This document shows, piece by piece, positions 17,485 to 25,529 of a stretch of DNA of 64,000 nucleotides. Source of the stretch: Dyadobacter soli (GTDB lineage Bacteria > Bacteroidota > Bacteroidia > Cytophagales > Spirosomataceae); contig NZ_FNAN01000010.1 of NCBI RefSeq assembly GCF_900101885.1, positions 1 through 64,000 on the forward strand. Direction: 5' to 3'. The notes beneath the pieces were generated by a model, which saw only the letters and a list, made by a program, of their open reading frames with translations, was not told the origin of the DNA and made no database searches. The translations under genes were made by a program, and so were the position numbers. The number at the start of each line of letters is the position of its first letter. The first letter of the stretch is position 1.

Positions 17485-17718
17485 TCAGACGAGGATCACC
17501 GTATTAGGTTCGCCGCCATTTTCGGTACTCAGCGCGGAGTAGGTCAGGGCAATGCGTTTGCCGGTATTTTCGGCCATTTCAAGCAATTGGAAAACTTTTT
17601 CCTCTCCCTCGATTCGCAGCGCCTGGTACAAAATGTTCCCGTAATTGAACTCGCGGGAACCCAGTCCATTCTTTAAAGCCGCCAGCTGATACCGGTCGAA
17701 TATTTCCTTTCCTGACAT
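17485..17718 (-). CDS. Small hypothetical protein
   Basis: A 77-residue protein from the ATG at 17718 (MSGKEIFDRYQLAALKNGLG), with a mixed helix/strand pattern and no recognised domain. A longer start at 17784 would add 22 residues. The open frame and ordinary amino-acid composition support coding, but the family is not recognised. Confidence 0.5.
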   Translation of the reverse strand: MSGKEIFDRYQLAALKNGLGSREFNYGNILYQALRIEGEEKVFQLLEMAENTGKRIALTYSALSTENGGEPNTVILV

Positions 17719-17796
17719 GAAGTGCAACATTTGGGTGTGATATTGCAGGTGAATTTGCCCGAAAGATGCTCGAACCGGTATCAAAGTTGCATGCGG

Positions 17797-18426
17797 TTAA
17801 CTTAAATGTTGAGGAAGTGGAATATTTTGGCTCGTCGCGTCGGCAATTGGTTGGCCGCGCTGGGTTTCCAGCGGTATTAAGCCCGACCAGATAGGCAGTT
17901 CCAGGTCCTCCGGCTCGTCCTTCGGCATTCCGTCGCGCATTTTGGCGGAAGCTTCGTCAAAAGAAAATGCCAGGGCGGTCGTTTTCCGCACTTCACTGTC
18001 GGTCATCGGGCGCAGGTAATCCCAGCTGTCGGGTACTATTTTATTGGTAAGCCATTCAAATGCCGCCCGTTTTGTCTCGATATCTTCTATCTTTTCCGCG
18101 TTGGAAAAAATAACCACCGACCGGTAGTTCACTGAATGGCTGAATGCCGATTTCGCGACAACGAGCGAATCGGTAAGCATCACGGAGATACAAACCGGTA
18201 TTCCTTTCTCGATTTCCCTGATAAAATGGCTGCCTACCGAGCCGTGAATGTAAATTTTGTCTTCATAGCGGACAAAAGCCGTTGGAATGGAGAACGGCTT
18301 ATTGTCCACCGCATAGCTAATAGTGCAAAACAATGCTTCGTCGAGGATCGCACAGATTGTTTCATGCTCGTAATATGTGCGTTTGGCGAGCCGGCTGGGT
18401 ACGAGATAGGGTGGTAGCGTATTCAT
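17797..18426 (-). CDS. Pyridoxamine 5'-phosphate oxidase-like flavin-binding protein
   Basis: A 209-residue member of the PNPOx-like split-barrel family: AILDEALFCTISYAVDNKPF, then SIPTAFVRYEDKIYIHGSVG, then HFIREIEKGIPVCISVMLTD. The C-terminal part (KIVPDSWDYLRPMTDSEVRK) matches the subgroup often annotated as pyridoxamine 5'-phosphate oxidase family protein. It probably binds FMN or F420, but true PNPOx activity is not shown by the sequence. It is transcribed divergently from a MocR regulator, a common arrangement in which the regulator controls its neighbour. A start at 18426 is preferred over an upstream in-frame ATG. Confidence 0.85.
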   Translation of the reverse strand: MNTLPPYLVPSRLAKRTYYEHETICAILDEALFCTISYAVDNKPFSIPTAFVRYEDKIYIHGSVGSHFIREIEKGIPVCISVMLTDSLVVAKSAFSHSVNYRSVVIFSNAEKIEDIETKRAAFEWLTNKIVPDSWDYLRPMTDSEVRKTTALAFSFDEASAKMRDGMPKDEPEDLELPIWSGLIPLETQRGQPIADATSQNIPLPQHLS

Positions 18427-18506
18427 TGGGCTTTGTTTTTCTTCAAAATTATCGTTTAATTGGCCTATCTCTTTAATCCAATATTTTAAATGATGGTAGT
18501 CCAATC

Positions 18507-19976
18507 ATGATGAATGTGCTATCGACGCTGATCACGCCGGAAAAAGGCGGAAAGCAGCCCGTGTACCTTCAAATTGCCAATCAGCTTATGTCTCTGATCA
18601 AAAATGGTACGCTGCAATCCGGTTACAGATTGTTGAGCACGAGGCAGCTGGCGACTATTTTAAAGGTGCACCGGCGAACGGTCGTGCAGGCGTACGATGA
18701 GTTGCTCGCGCAAGGTTGGCTGGAAAGCCAGACCGGGAATGGGACATTCGTTGCCCGCAACCTTCCCGATTTGCGTCCGCTTCCGCTTCCCGTGGAAAAA
18801 GCGGCTGACAGGGACCCGCTTAAAAAGGCTGGTTTTCAGTTTGAAAAGCCGGTTCATTTAGACAGGCCCGTGCTGAAAGCGGGTTTCCGGCTCCACCTGG
18901 ACGACGGCTTTCCCGACCCGAGACTAGCGCCGCTGGAAGACCTTTCGCGTGCGTACAGGAGCCAGCTGTTGCATGGTAATTCCTACACGCGGCTGGGCTA
19001 TGGCGAAACCAGTGGTACCAACTGGCTGCGGCAGGAGCTGTCCACCCATTTGAACGAAACGCGCGGGCTCAAAACTTCTCCGGCCAACATCCTGATTACG
19101 AGGGGAATGATAATGGGAATGTACCTAGCTGTAACGAGCCTCTTGAAACCGGGGGATTGCGTAATCAGTGCTTCGCCCGGTTGGTTTGGGGCGTCGATGA
19201 ACTTCACGCAGGCGGGTGCGAATGTGCATTATCTGCCTGTGGATGAGCATGGTATGGATGTCGATGCGGTGGAAGAAGTATGTTTGAAACAGCCCGTCAG
19301 AATGGTGTACATTACATCACATCACCAATATCCTACCGCCGTCGCATTGCGGCCCGATCGCCGGATCAAGTTGCTGAAACTCGCTGAAAAGTATGGTTTT
19401 GTGATTTTTGAGGATGACTATGACTATGATTTTCACTATTTAAGCAAGCCGCTCCTGCCGCTTTTCGGGGCCGATCAGGCCGGTATGGTGCTGTATTGCG
19501 GCTCGTTTACCAAAACGATTTCTCCCGCTTTCCGGATCGGTTACCTCGTGGGGCCGGAGGACGTGATTGCACATCTGGCCTCGCTGCGGCGCATTATCGA
19601 CCGGCAGGGCGACACGATGCTCGAAAATGCAATCGCGGAGTTGCTTCAAGCGGGTGTCATTCAGCGGCATTTGCGGAAGTCGGTGCGCGTTTACAAGCAG
19701 CGCCGCGACCTGTTTTGTGATTTGCTTAAAACAGAACTTTCCGATCACGTCAGCTTCGATATTCCCGACGGCGGAATGGCGGTTTGGACGTGTTTTGACC
19801 CTAAAATCGATATTGCAAGGCTTGCAGAAAGGGCCGCGCAAAAGGATTTGTATTTCTCAAACGGAAAAGTTGCGGGATATCCGCCGAAGTTCAGGAACTA
19901 TATACGCCTCGGATTCGCTTCTTCTAACCCGGACGAACTGGAAGAAAGCGTAAAGATTATCAAGGATTTGTTATGA
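18507..19976 (+). CDS. MocR-type GntR/aminotransferase fusion regulator
   Basis: A 489-residue regulator. An N-terminal GntR winged helix (about 15-80: YLQIANQLMSLIKNG, STRQLATILKVHRRTVVQAY, GWLESQTGNGTFV) is fused to a fold-type I aminotransferase domain. The PLP-lysine region reads YCGSFTKTISPAFRIGYLV, and the Asp that contacts the pyridine nitrogen lies in IFEDDYDYDFHY. MocR proteins sense PLP or amine metabolites. It is divergent from a PNPOx-like gene and overlaps the following MFS gene by four bases (ATGA), so it probably controls both. Confidence 0.93.
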   Translation: MMNVLSTLITPEKGGKQPVYLQIANQLMSLIKNGTLQSGYRLLSTRQLATILKVHRRTVVQAYDELLAQGWLESQTGNGTFVARNLPDLRPLPLPVEKAADRDPLKKAGFQFEKPVHLDRPVLKAGFRLHLDDGFPDPRLAPLEDLSRAYRSQLLHGNSYTRLGYGETSGTNWLRQELSTHLNETRGLKTSPANILITRGMIMGMYLAVTSLLKPGDCVISASPGWFGASMNFTQAGANVHYLPVDEHGMDVDAVEEVCLKQPVRMVYITSHHQYPTAVALRPDRRIKLLKLAEKYGFVIFEDDYDYDFHYLSKPLLPLFGADQAGMVLYCGSFTKTISPAFRIGYLVGPEDVIAHLASLRRIIDRQGDTMLENAIAELLQAGVIQRHLRKSVRVYKQRRDLFCDLLKTELSDHVSFDIPDGGMAVWTCFDPKIDIARLAERAAQKDLYFSNGKVAGYPPKFRNYIRLGFASSNPDELEESVKIIKDLL

Positions 19977-21184
19977 TCAGGAAAGTTATCGGTGCTTACA
20001 GGGCATCTTTCACTGGCCTCAGTCGGGAAACCTGGCTGCTGAGCGTGGTGATATTGGTGAACCGCTGCGGGTACATGGCCGTGCCGTTTATGAGCATGTA
20101 CATTACACAAAGCCTGCATAGGAGCATCGAGGATGCCGGGCTGATCATCACGCTGTTCGGCGTAGGTTCGATGCTGGGTGCGATGGCGGGCGGCTATCTT
20201 ACCGACAAGCTGGGTTTTCAGCCCGTACAGATTGGCAGCCTGATACTGAGCGGCGTATTCTTCATTCTTTTCAGCCTCGTAACCGATTTCCTGCTGCTTT
20301 GTGGGCTGATCGTCGTCCTCAGTTTTTTTGTAGAAGCATTCAAACCGGCCAACCAGACGGCCATCGCGGCCTATTCAACACCTGAAAACCTTATACGGTC
20401 CTATGCGCTCAATCGCCTGGCTACCAATATCGGTTTCGGGTTCGGTACCGGTGTGGGAGGGCTGCTGGCGGCGATTAATTACCATCTTTTGTTCTGGGTC
20501 GACGGTGTGGTATATGTGCTGGCCGGATTGCTTATCGTGTTGCTGCTGCCTAAAAGAAAACATGTTACGAAAAACGACTTCCCCGTGGAGGCGGACGTGA
20601 GCACCGGTTCTCCCTGGAAAGATGCCTTTTTTGTGCGCTTCCTCGTAATGGTCACGCTTTATATGTTGTGTTTTGTGGTGCTGTTCAGGCTTGTACCGGT
20701 GTATTGGAAAGAGGAAATGGGCATTGGAGAGTCTACCATCGGCATCATGCTGGGCATGAACGGGCTGATCATTGCCTTGTTCGAAATGGTGCTCGTGCAA
20801 AACCTTGCTAATCGGAAACCCGACTATTTTTATATGGTTGCAGGGCCGATTTTCAGCGCATTGGCGTTTCTGGCGCTCGTGGTGCCGCACGTTTTGCCGG
20901 TGATTTTGGCAGTTGCGACCGTCGTGCTGTTCACGACGGGTGAAATGCTGGCTTTTCCTTATCTGAGTACTTTTGTGATGAGCCGGGCCAGCGATCTCAA
21001 CCGCGGCAAATATTCCGCGGCCTACTCGGTATCGCAATCGGTGGCTCAGATCATCGGCCCCGTCATCGGCGCGTACGTGGCCGGGCATTGGGGGTACAGC
21101 GCATTGTGGATGCTGCTGATCTTGACCAGTTGTATTTGTGCGCTGGGTTTCCGGTCGCTGTTCCAGCGAAACCTGGCCTTATGA
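19973..21184 (+). CDS. MFS transporter
   Basis: A 403-residue membrane protein with 12 likely helices. The loop 2-3 signature of the major facilitator superfamily is visible as GGYLTDKLGFQPVQIGSLIL (G-x3-D-xx-G...). The N-terminal YRASFTGLSRETWLLSVVIL and NQTAIAAYSTPENLIRSYAL segments resemble the MdtH/YfcJ-like drug-efflux branch. The substrate is unknown. It overlaps the MocR gene by ATGA, so it is probably regulated with it, and its last six bases overlap the convergent XRE gene. Confidence 0.92.
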   Translation: MIRKVIGAYRASFTGLSRETWLLSVVILVNRCGYMAVPFMSMYITQSLHRSIEDAGLIITLFGVGSMLGAMAGGYLTDKLGFQPVQIGSLILSGVFFILFSLVTDFLLLCGLIVVLSFFVEAFKPANQTAIAAYSTPENLIRSYALNRLATNIGFGFGTGVGGLLAAINYHLLFWVDGVVYVLAGLLIVLLLPKRKHVTKNDFPVEADVSTGSPWKDAFFVRFLVMVTLYMLCFVVLFRLVPVYWKEEMGIGESTIGIMLGMNGLIIALFEMVLVQNLANRKPDYFYMVAGPIFSALAFLALVVPHVLPVILAVATVVLFTTGEMLAFPYLSTFVMSRASDLNRGKYSAAYSVSQSVAQIIGPVIGAYVAGHWGYSALWMLLILTSCICALGFRSLFQRNLAL

Positions 21185-21547
21185 GGCAGGCTCCTCGCCG
21201 GGCTCTTCCACTTTCTGTACCTGGTCCAGTTGTTCTTTCAGGGTCGTGATCCGGTCAGCTTCGAGTTCGAGCGCCTTGCGCTGGAGGTCGATCAGATCGT
21301 CCTTCCTGATCATAATATATTGTTCGCGGGGTTCCTCGAACATCGGCGCTTCACCTACCAGTTGCGCGACCGTGGTATCGAAGAGTTCGGCCATCATCCG
21401 GAGCTCGGCGAGGGACGGATCGTTTCTTCCGTTTTCCCAGTTTGATATCACTGCCTTGCCCGATTTTTTCAAAGCCTTGGCCAGCTTATGCTGGTTCCAA
21501 CCCGCCAATTCGCGGCATTTTCTTATTCTTTCGCCAACAATGGACAT
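21179..21547 (-). CDS. XRE-family HTH regulator
   Basis: A 122-residue protein with an N-terminal HTH_3 domain: IVGERIRKCRELAGWNQHKL, then AKALKKSGKAVISNWENGRN, then DPSLAELRMMAELFDTTVAQ. After a hydrophobic GEAPMFEEPREQYI linker, the C-terminal 35 residues are a coiled coil (LIDLQRKALELEADRITTLK) for dimerisation. It is divergent from a 92-residue gene of unknown function, with an inverted repeat in between that may be its operator. Confidence 0.9.
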   Translation of the reverse strand: MSIVGERIRKCRELAGWNQHKLAKALKKSGKAVISNWENGRNDPSLAELRMMAELFDTTVAQLVGEAPMFEEPREQYIMIRKDDLIDLQRKALELEADRITTLKEQLDQVQKVEEPGEEPAS

Positions 21548-21573
21548 TAGTTATAAGTTTGATATAAAAATAC

Positions 21574-21612
21574 TTGACTATTGTATACTTAATCTGTACC
21601 TTTGTTAGGTAC
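21574..21612 (+). promoter_or_regulatory. Bacteroidota-type promoter with overlapping inverted repeat
   Basis: TTG (21574-21576), 20 bases, then TACCTTTG (21597-21604) fits the TTG/TAnnTTTG promoter pattern reading toward the 92-residue gene. An inverted repeat, GTACCT (21596-21601) and AGGTAC (21607-21612), lies over the -7 box, where a bound repressor would block transcription. Confidence 0.65.
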
Positions 21613-21671
21613 TTTACTTAGGAGCTTCTGTAAAGCGCAAATTACAATTTTTTTATACACACCTACATCGT

Positions 21672-21950
21672 ATGACCGAGTTACAAGCACGAGTCGCTGA
21701 ATTTGGCGGCTTATCCATCAAAGAGCGCCTCCTTTCAAGATTTATCAGAGCCCGCAATATCGTGGGCAAAGGCTGGCGCGGAATTCTCGCTGATAGCGAC
21801 CCGTTTTTCAACACCAAGCTTGGCGGGGATTTCTTAACATCAGTAGCACAGGCAGTTTCGGACAGCAGCCGAGGGAACGTCGACCGTATCGAACGTGTGA
21901 CCGTTGCCTTGGAAAAGGTGGCAGGCATTACGCCGGTCTCCGTCGTTTGA
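21672..21950 (+). CDS. Small protein of unknown function, divergent from XRE gene
   Basis: A 92-residue protein (MTELQARVAEFGGLSIKERL) that appears helical, with no membrane segment and no recognised domain. The middle GDFLTSVAQAVSDSSRGNVD and the tail RIERVTVALEKVAGITPVSV look structured. A good promoter lies 68 bases upstream, and a hairpin terminator follows at 22087. The divergent XRE gene is the likely regulator. It might be a phage- or plasmid-type accessory protein, but nothing proves this. Confidence 0.65.
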   Translation: MTELQARVAEFGGLSIKERLLSRFIRARNIVGKGWRGILADSDPFFNTKLGGDFLTSVAQAVSDSSRGNVDRIERVTVALEKVAGITPVSVV

Positions 21951-22086
21951 CCAATTATTTTTCGGTAGGTTTCATTGATTCACCGGAGGCTATTTCTGGC
22001 CCTTAGAATACGTGTACTATCGGAAAGGCCTGATTGGATTTGCGCATTCGAGGACTCGAATGTGTAAGGAAACCTGTGCTGAATCG

Positions 22087-22119
22087 CGCAGCAGGTACAG
22101 AACTACTGAACCTGCTGCG
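22087..22119. terminator. Hairpin terminator between convergent genes
   Basis: Perfect 10-bp arms CGCAGCAGGT (22087-22096) and ACCTGCTGCG (22110-22119), with a further CAG/CTG pairing inside, lie between the 92-residue gene and a PNPOx-like gene. Confidence 0.72.
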
Positions 22120-22137
22120 TATTCATTGACCTTCACC

Positions 22138-22689
22138 CTATGGCGTGGAGGCAAAGATGCCTGTGTCGAAACCATCGATACTGGCCATGTTTTTGCGTGC
22201 CCAATAGTCGTGGATGCCGTCTGGTCCTTGTTTTCTCGCCCATGCGTTTAGCTCCTCCCGTTCGCGGTTGTAATCCATGAACGGCACAGCCATGCCGCAG
22301 GAGGTCTGGACCAGGTCTACCTGTATGTCTATCAACTGTCGCGCGCCTTCGAGCGGGGGAAAAAGCGGTGAGTATTCGTGCCATTCGGGGTCGGCCGGAT
22401 GGTAGGCTTTGCCATGCCCGTACAGCCTCAGGATGAGCGGCTTGCCTTCGAATGCGCAAAACATGATGGTAATGCGGTCGTTCAGAAGCAGATGCGCGGC
22501 AGTTTCGTTGCCACTGCCGGTCACGTTCAGCCACATCACTCGGTTCGGGCCGAGGATACGGAACGAGTCCATGCCTTTCGGGGAAAGATTAACGGTGCCG
22601 GTTTCAGCCGCAGTCGCGACGAAGTAGATATTTTGTTTGTCGATGAACGATTGCAGTTCCGGCGTGATCCGGTCGAGTTGCTTTCCCAT
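22138..22689 (-). CDS. Pyridoxamine 5'-phosphate oxidase family protein
   Basis: A 183-residue split-barrel flavin-binding protein: LQSFIDKQNIYFVATAAETG, then TVNLSPKGMDSFRILGPNRV, then MWLNVTGSGNETAAHLLLND. The tail YNREREELNAWARKQGPDGI is characteristic of one PNPOx-like subfamily. Oxidase activity cannot be claimed from the sequence. It lies 23 bases downstream of the P-type ATPase gene on the same strand, so the two may share a transcript. Confidence 0.88.
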   Translation of the reverse strand: MGKQLDRITPELQSFIDKQNIYFVATAAETGTVNLSPKGMDSFRILGPNRVMWLNVTGSGNETAAHLLLNDRITIMFCAFEGKPLILRLYGHGKAYHPADPEWHEYSPLFPPLEGARQLIDIQVDLVQTSCGMAVPFMDYNREREELNAWARKQGPDGIHDYWARKNMASIDGFDTGIFASTP

Positions 22690-22712
22690 TTTACTTTATG
22701 AATGCAGGCTAA

Positions 22713-24734
22713 CTAAATTTTCTTTCCCTGGATGCGATAGGCATTCAGAATGGCGAGCAGCGCAACGCCTACGTCGGCGAAAACGGCTTCCCAGAGTGTA
22801 GCGACGCCGCCCGCGCCGAGGGCCATCACTGCTATTTTAACTCCCATAGCGAGTGAAATGTTCTGGTAAACGACAGATTTGGTGACTTTTCCGATCCTTA
22901 CCGCCGCGGCAATGCGGGACGGTTGGTCATTCTGGATTACAATGTCTGCGGTTTCAATGGTGGCGTCCGAGCCGAGTGCGCCCATTGCTATACCCGCGTC
23001 CGCGAGGGCGATCACCGGCGCGTCGTTCACGCCGTCGCCCACGAATGCAATGTGTTTACCCTGATCTTTGAGCTCCTGCACGATCCTCACCTTATCCTCG
23101 GGTAACAATCCGCCATAACTTTGGCTTATACCAAGTTCTCCGGCCACCTTTTTGACAACAGCTTCCTTATCGCCTGAGAGCATGATGGTCGAAATACCCA
23201 GACTTTTCAATTCGGATACCGCTTTGCCAGCATCTTCCTTGATCTCGTCGGCGATCAGGAAATAGCCTGCGTATTGGTTGTCGATCGCGACTACGACGAG
23301 CGTTTCGACGAGGGAAGCCAGTTCGGCAGGATAGGTCACGCCGTGTCGATGAAGTAATTTCGTGTTGCCTGCGAGCACCGCTTTTCCATCCACATTACCT
23401 TTCAACCCATGCCCTGCGATTTCCTGCACGTCGGTTGGTTTGGTCAATGCAAAAGCCCCCGCTGATGCCACCACCGCTTTGGCGACCGGATGCGTCGAGT
23501 AGCTTTCCAGGGATGCGGCAATGCGGATAAAATCGGGCTTCGCAATACTTGTTTCAATCTTTTGAACTTCAAATACGCCTTTGGTAAGCGTACCGGTCTT
23601 ATCCGAAACAACCGTATCGATTTTTGTAATAACATCCAGAAAATTAGCGCCTTTGACCAAAATTCCATTGCGGGAAGCAAGCCCGATGCCGCCAAAGTAG
23701 CCGAGCGGAATGGAGATCGTGAGTGCGCAGGGGCAGGCGATCACCAGGAAGACCATGCCACGGTAGAGCCATTGATCAAAATTGTAATCCGCCACAAAAA
23801 GCGCGGGGACCACGATGATAAGCAGTGCCAGCAGAAAGACCGCGGGCGTGTATACGCGGGCGAGGCGGCTGATCAGCAGTTGAGTAGGGGCTTTCCGGGC
23901 GCTCGCTTCCTGCACCATTTCCAGTATCCGCGAGAGTTTGGAGTCCTTGAAAAGTGCTTTCACCTCTATCTCGACCGACTTTTCGATGGAGATCATACCC
24001 GCAAGCACATTTTGACCTTGTTCGATGGTCTGCGGTTTGGGCTCGCCGGTCAATGCGGCGGTGTTGAAGATGCCTGATTCAGAATGCATTTCACCATCCA
24101 GCGCCACTTTTTCGCCCGCTTTTACCAATATTTTTTCACCGATCCGAACCTCGTCCGGCGCGATTTGCACAGGTTGGTCGTCACGCAGAACGGTCACCAT
24201 ATCGGGACGGATATCGAGCAGCGCTTTGATCGACCGCTTCGACCGGCTAACGGCAATGTCCTGAAACAGTTCACCGATCTCGTAAAAGATCATCACCGCG
24301 ACGCCCTCCGAAAATTCCCCGATGTAGAAAGCGCCGAAGGTAGCGATGGTCATCAATGTAAATTCATTGAAAAAATCGCCCCGGCTTGCTTTGCGGAATG
24401 CCAATGCTACGGTTTTGTTTCCCGCCAGCACATAAGCGACCAACATCATCGCGATTTCGACCGGACGGGGAAGTTCGATTTTGAAAATGAATGTCAGAAC
24501 GAGAAACACGGCCAGAATCGCCAGACTCAGCCACAGCATCCAGCGGCTTTTGAGAATGCCGGCGTCGCCGCCAGAGCCGTGGTTATGGTCACCGTGGTCA
24601 TGATCATGATCGTGATCATGGTCATGTGTGTGATCGTGGTTATGCTTATGCTCCGAATGTTTGCCGTGTTCATCGGATTTTGCCGAGCAGCAGTCGTCGT
24701 GCGCGTGGGAAGAGGTATGTGCGTCGAGTTTCAT
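22713..24734 (-). CDS. Zn/Cd/Co-type P1B heavy-metal ATPase
   Basis: A 673-residue P-type ATPase that exports divalent soft metals. From the start at 24734, the N-terminus carries CC at 15-16 and a His/Asp-rich stretch to about residue 53, an extended metal-binding tail. Core motifs follow: TGEPKP, CPC in the metal-transport helix (334-336, IACPCALTIS), the phosphorylation site DKTGTLT (Asp378), the HP box STHPVAKAV, and GDGVNDAPV. The CPC motif plus the His-rich tail favours Zn2+/Cd2+/Co2+ over Cu+. The start codon is the ATG beginning MKLDAHTSSH; the upstream in-frame extension to 24824 adds unlikely residues. A TACCTTTG box lies about 65 bases upstream on the minus strand (24799-24806). 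Confidence 0.95.
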   Translation of the reverse strand: MKLDAHTSSHAHDDCCSAKSDEHGKHSEHKHNHDHTHDHDHDHDHDHGDHNHGSGGDAGILKSRWMLWLSLAILAVFLVLTFIFKIELPRPVEIAMMLVAYVLAGNKTVALAFRKASRGDFFNEFTLMTIATFGAFYIGEFSEGVAVMIFYEIGELFQDIAVSRSKRSIKALLDIRPDMVTVLRDDQPVQIAPDEVRIGEKILVKAGEKVALDGEMHSESGIFNTAALTGEPKPQTIEQGQNVLAGMISIEKSVEIEVKALFKDSKLSRILEMVQEASARKAPTQLLISRLARVYTPAVFLLALLIIVVPALFVADYNFDQWLYRGMVFLVIACPCALTISIPLGYFGGIGLASRNGILVKGANFLDVITKIDTVVSDKTGTLTKGVFEVQKIETSIAKPDFIRIAASLESYSTHPVAKAVVASAGAFALTKPTDVQEIAGHGLKGNVDGKAVLAGNTKLLHRHGVTYPAELASLVETLVVVAIDNQYAGYFLIADEIKEDAGKAVSELKSLGISTIMLSGDKEAVVKKVAGELGISQSYGGLLPEDKVRIVQELKDQGKHIAFVGDGVNDAPVIALADAGIAMGALGSDATIETADIVIQNDQPSRIAAAVRIGKVTKSVVYQNISLAMGVKIAVMALGAGGVATLWEAVFADVGVALLAILNAYRIQGKKI

Positions 24735-24920
24735 AATGCAATTATCAAATACAAATGCGCCTGCGGTAATGCGCAGCAACCGCGCCGCAGGATCATTACA
24801 AAGGTAGGTTACAAAGCCATGCAACAGGGTTACAGGTGCTGAAAATCAAGTAATTGCAATATTGTTGCGATTGTTTTTAAGCTCTTGATCAGCCGCTTGC
24901 GCATTGGAACGGGTTGAAGT

Positions 24921-24950
24921 TTTGATTCGTTATAACAAATTATAACTTTG
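24921..24950 (+). promoter_or_regulatory. mazEF promoter with TTATAAC repeat operator
   Basis: TAACTTTG (24943-24950) fits the -7 box and TTTG (24921-24924) the -33 box, with an 18-base spacer. Over it, GTTATAAC (24929-24936, itself a palindrome) is followed by ATTATAAC (24939-24946); the TTATAAC cores are ten bases apart, one helical turn. This is a good candidate for autorepression by the MazE/MazF complex. The -7 box ends five bases before the mazE ATG. Confidence 0.55.
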
Positions 24951-24954
24951 TATT

Positions 24955-25215
24955 ATGCTGACCAAAATTCGACGGATCGGAAATTCCCAGGGAATTTTGC
25001 TTTCCAAAACCATGCTGGACCAGGTTGATATTGAAGAATATGTCAATGTCGAGATTAAAGGAAATGCTATCATGATTTTCCCAGCAAATATCAACCCGCG
25101 TGAGGGGTGGGCTGAGCAGTTTCGTTTGGCCAATAACGATGCAGCCGCCGACGAGGATGAAAATCTGATGAATGATGTTCCGAATGCTTTTGATGATTCG
25201 GAGTGGACATGGTAA
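24955..25215 (+). CDS. mazE: MazE-like AbrB-type antitoxin
   Basis: An 86-residue protein. The N-terminal 50 residues form a swapped-hairpin AbrB fold typical of MazE (MLTKIRRIGNSQGILLSKTM, then VNVEIKGNAIMIFP). The acidic C-terminus (NDAAADEDENLMNDVPNAFD, ending EWTW) is the disordered tail that wraps the toxin. Its end overlaps the next gene in ATGGTAA, so toxin and antitoxin are translationally coupled. Confidence 0.9.
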   Translation: MLTKIRRIGNSQGILLSKTMLDQVDIEEYVNVEIKGNAIMIFPANINPREGWAEQFRLANNDAAADEDENLMNDVPNAFDDSEWTW

Positions 25216-25529
25216 TAAAAAGATTTGAAATCTATTTCGCGTCGCTAGATCCTACCTTAGGAAGTGAAATCAGAAAAACACGACCCTGCCTGATCGTTTC
25301 TCCGGATGAAATGAATGATCACCTCAATACGGTCATTATTGCCCCTTTGACTTCTACTACCCGCAGATATCCAACCTGTGTTAACTGCCATGTTGACGGC
25401 AAGGACGGCCAAATCGCGTTGGATCAGATGCGGGCCATCGATAAGACCAGGTTGACTAGAAAAATAGGACAACTTGATCCTCCGACGGCCCAGCAGGTTT
25501 TGAGTTTGCTGAGAAAAATGTTCAGTTAG
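25209..25529 (+). CDS. mazF: MazF-like endoribonuclease toxin
   Basis: A 106-residue PemK/MazF toxin: MVIKRFEIYFASLDPTLGSE, then IRKTRPCLIVSPDEMN, then VIIAPLTSTTRRYPT, then DGQIALDQMRAIDKTRLTRK. The RPCLIV and QMRAIDKTRL blocks are signature elements of the SH3-like barrel. It cleaves mRNA when free of MazE. The preferred start at 25209 overlaps mazE; a start at 25203 would add two residues. The last eight bases overlap the convergent MocR gene. Confidence 0.92.
   Translation: MVIKRFEIYFASLDPTLGSEIRKTRPCLIVSPDEMNDHLNTVIIAPLTSTTRRYPTCVNCHVDGKDGQIALDQMRAIDKTRLTRKIGQLDPPTAQQVLSLLRKMFS

Noticed and set aside
20375..21088. 237-codon frame opposite the MFS gene
   Set aside because: Fully antisense to a well-recognised transporter and His/Gln-rich without a domain.
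21..22023. The same 15-mer GTGTACTATCGGAAA near 23 and near 22009
   Set aside because: One or two identical 15-mers are expected by chance in 64 kb; flanks do not match.
24590..24700. Low-complexity CATGATCATGATCGTG-like repeat
   Set aside because: It codes for the His/Asp-rich N-terminus of the P-type ATPase and needs no separate explanation.
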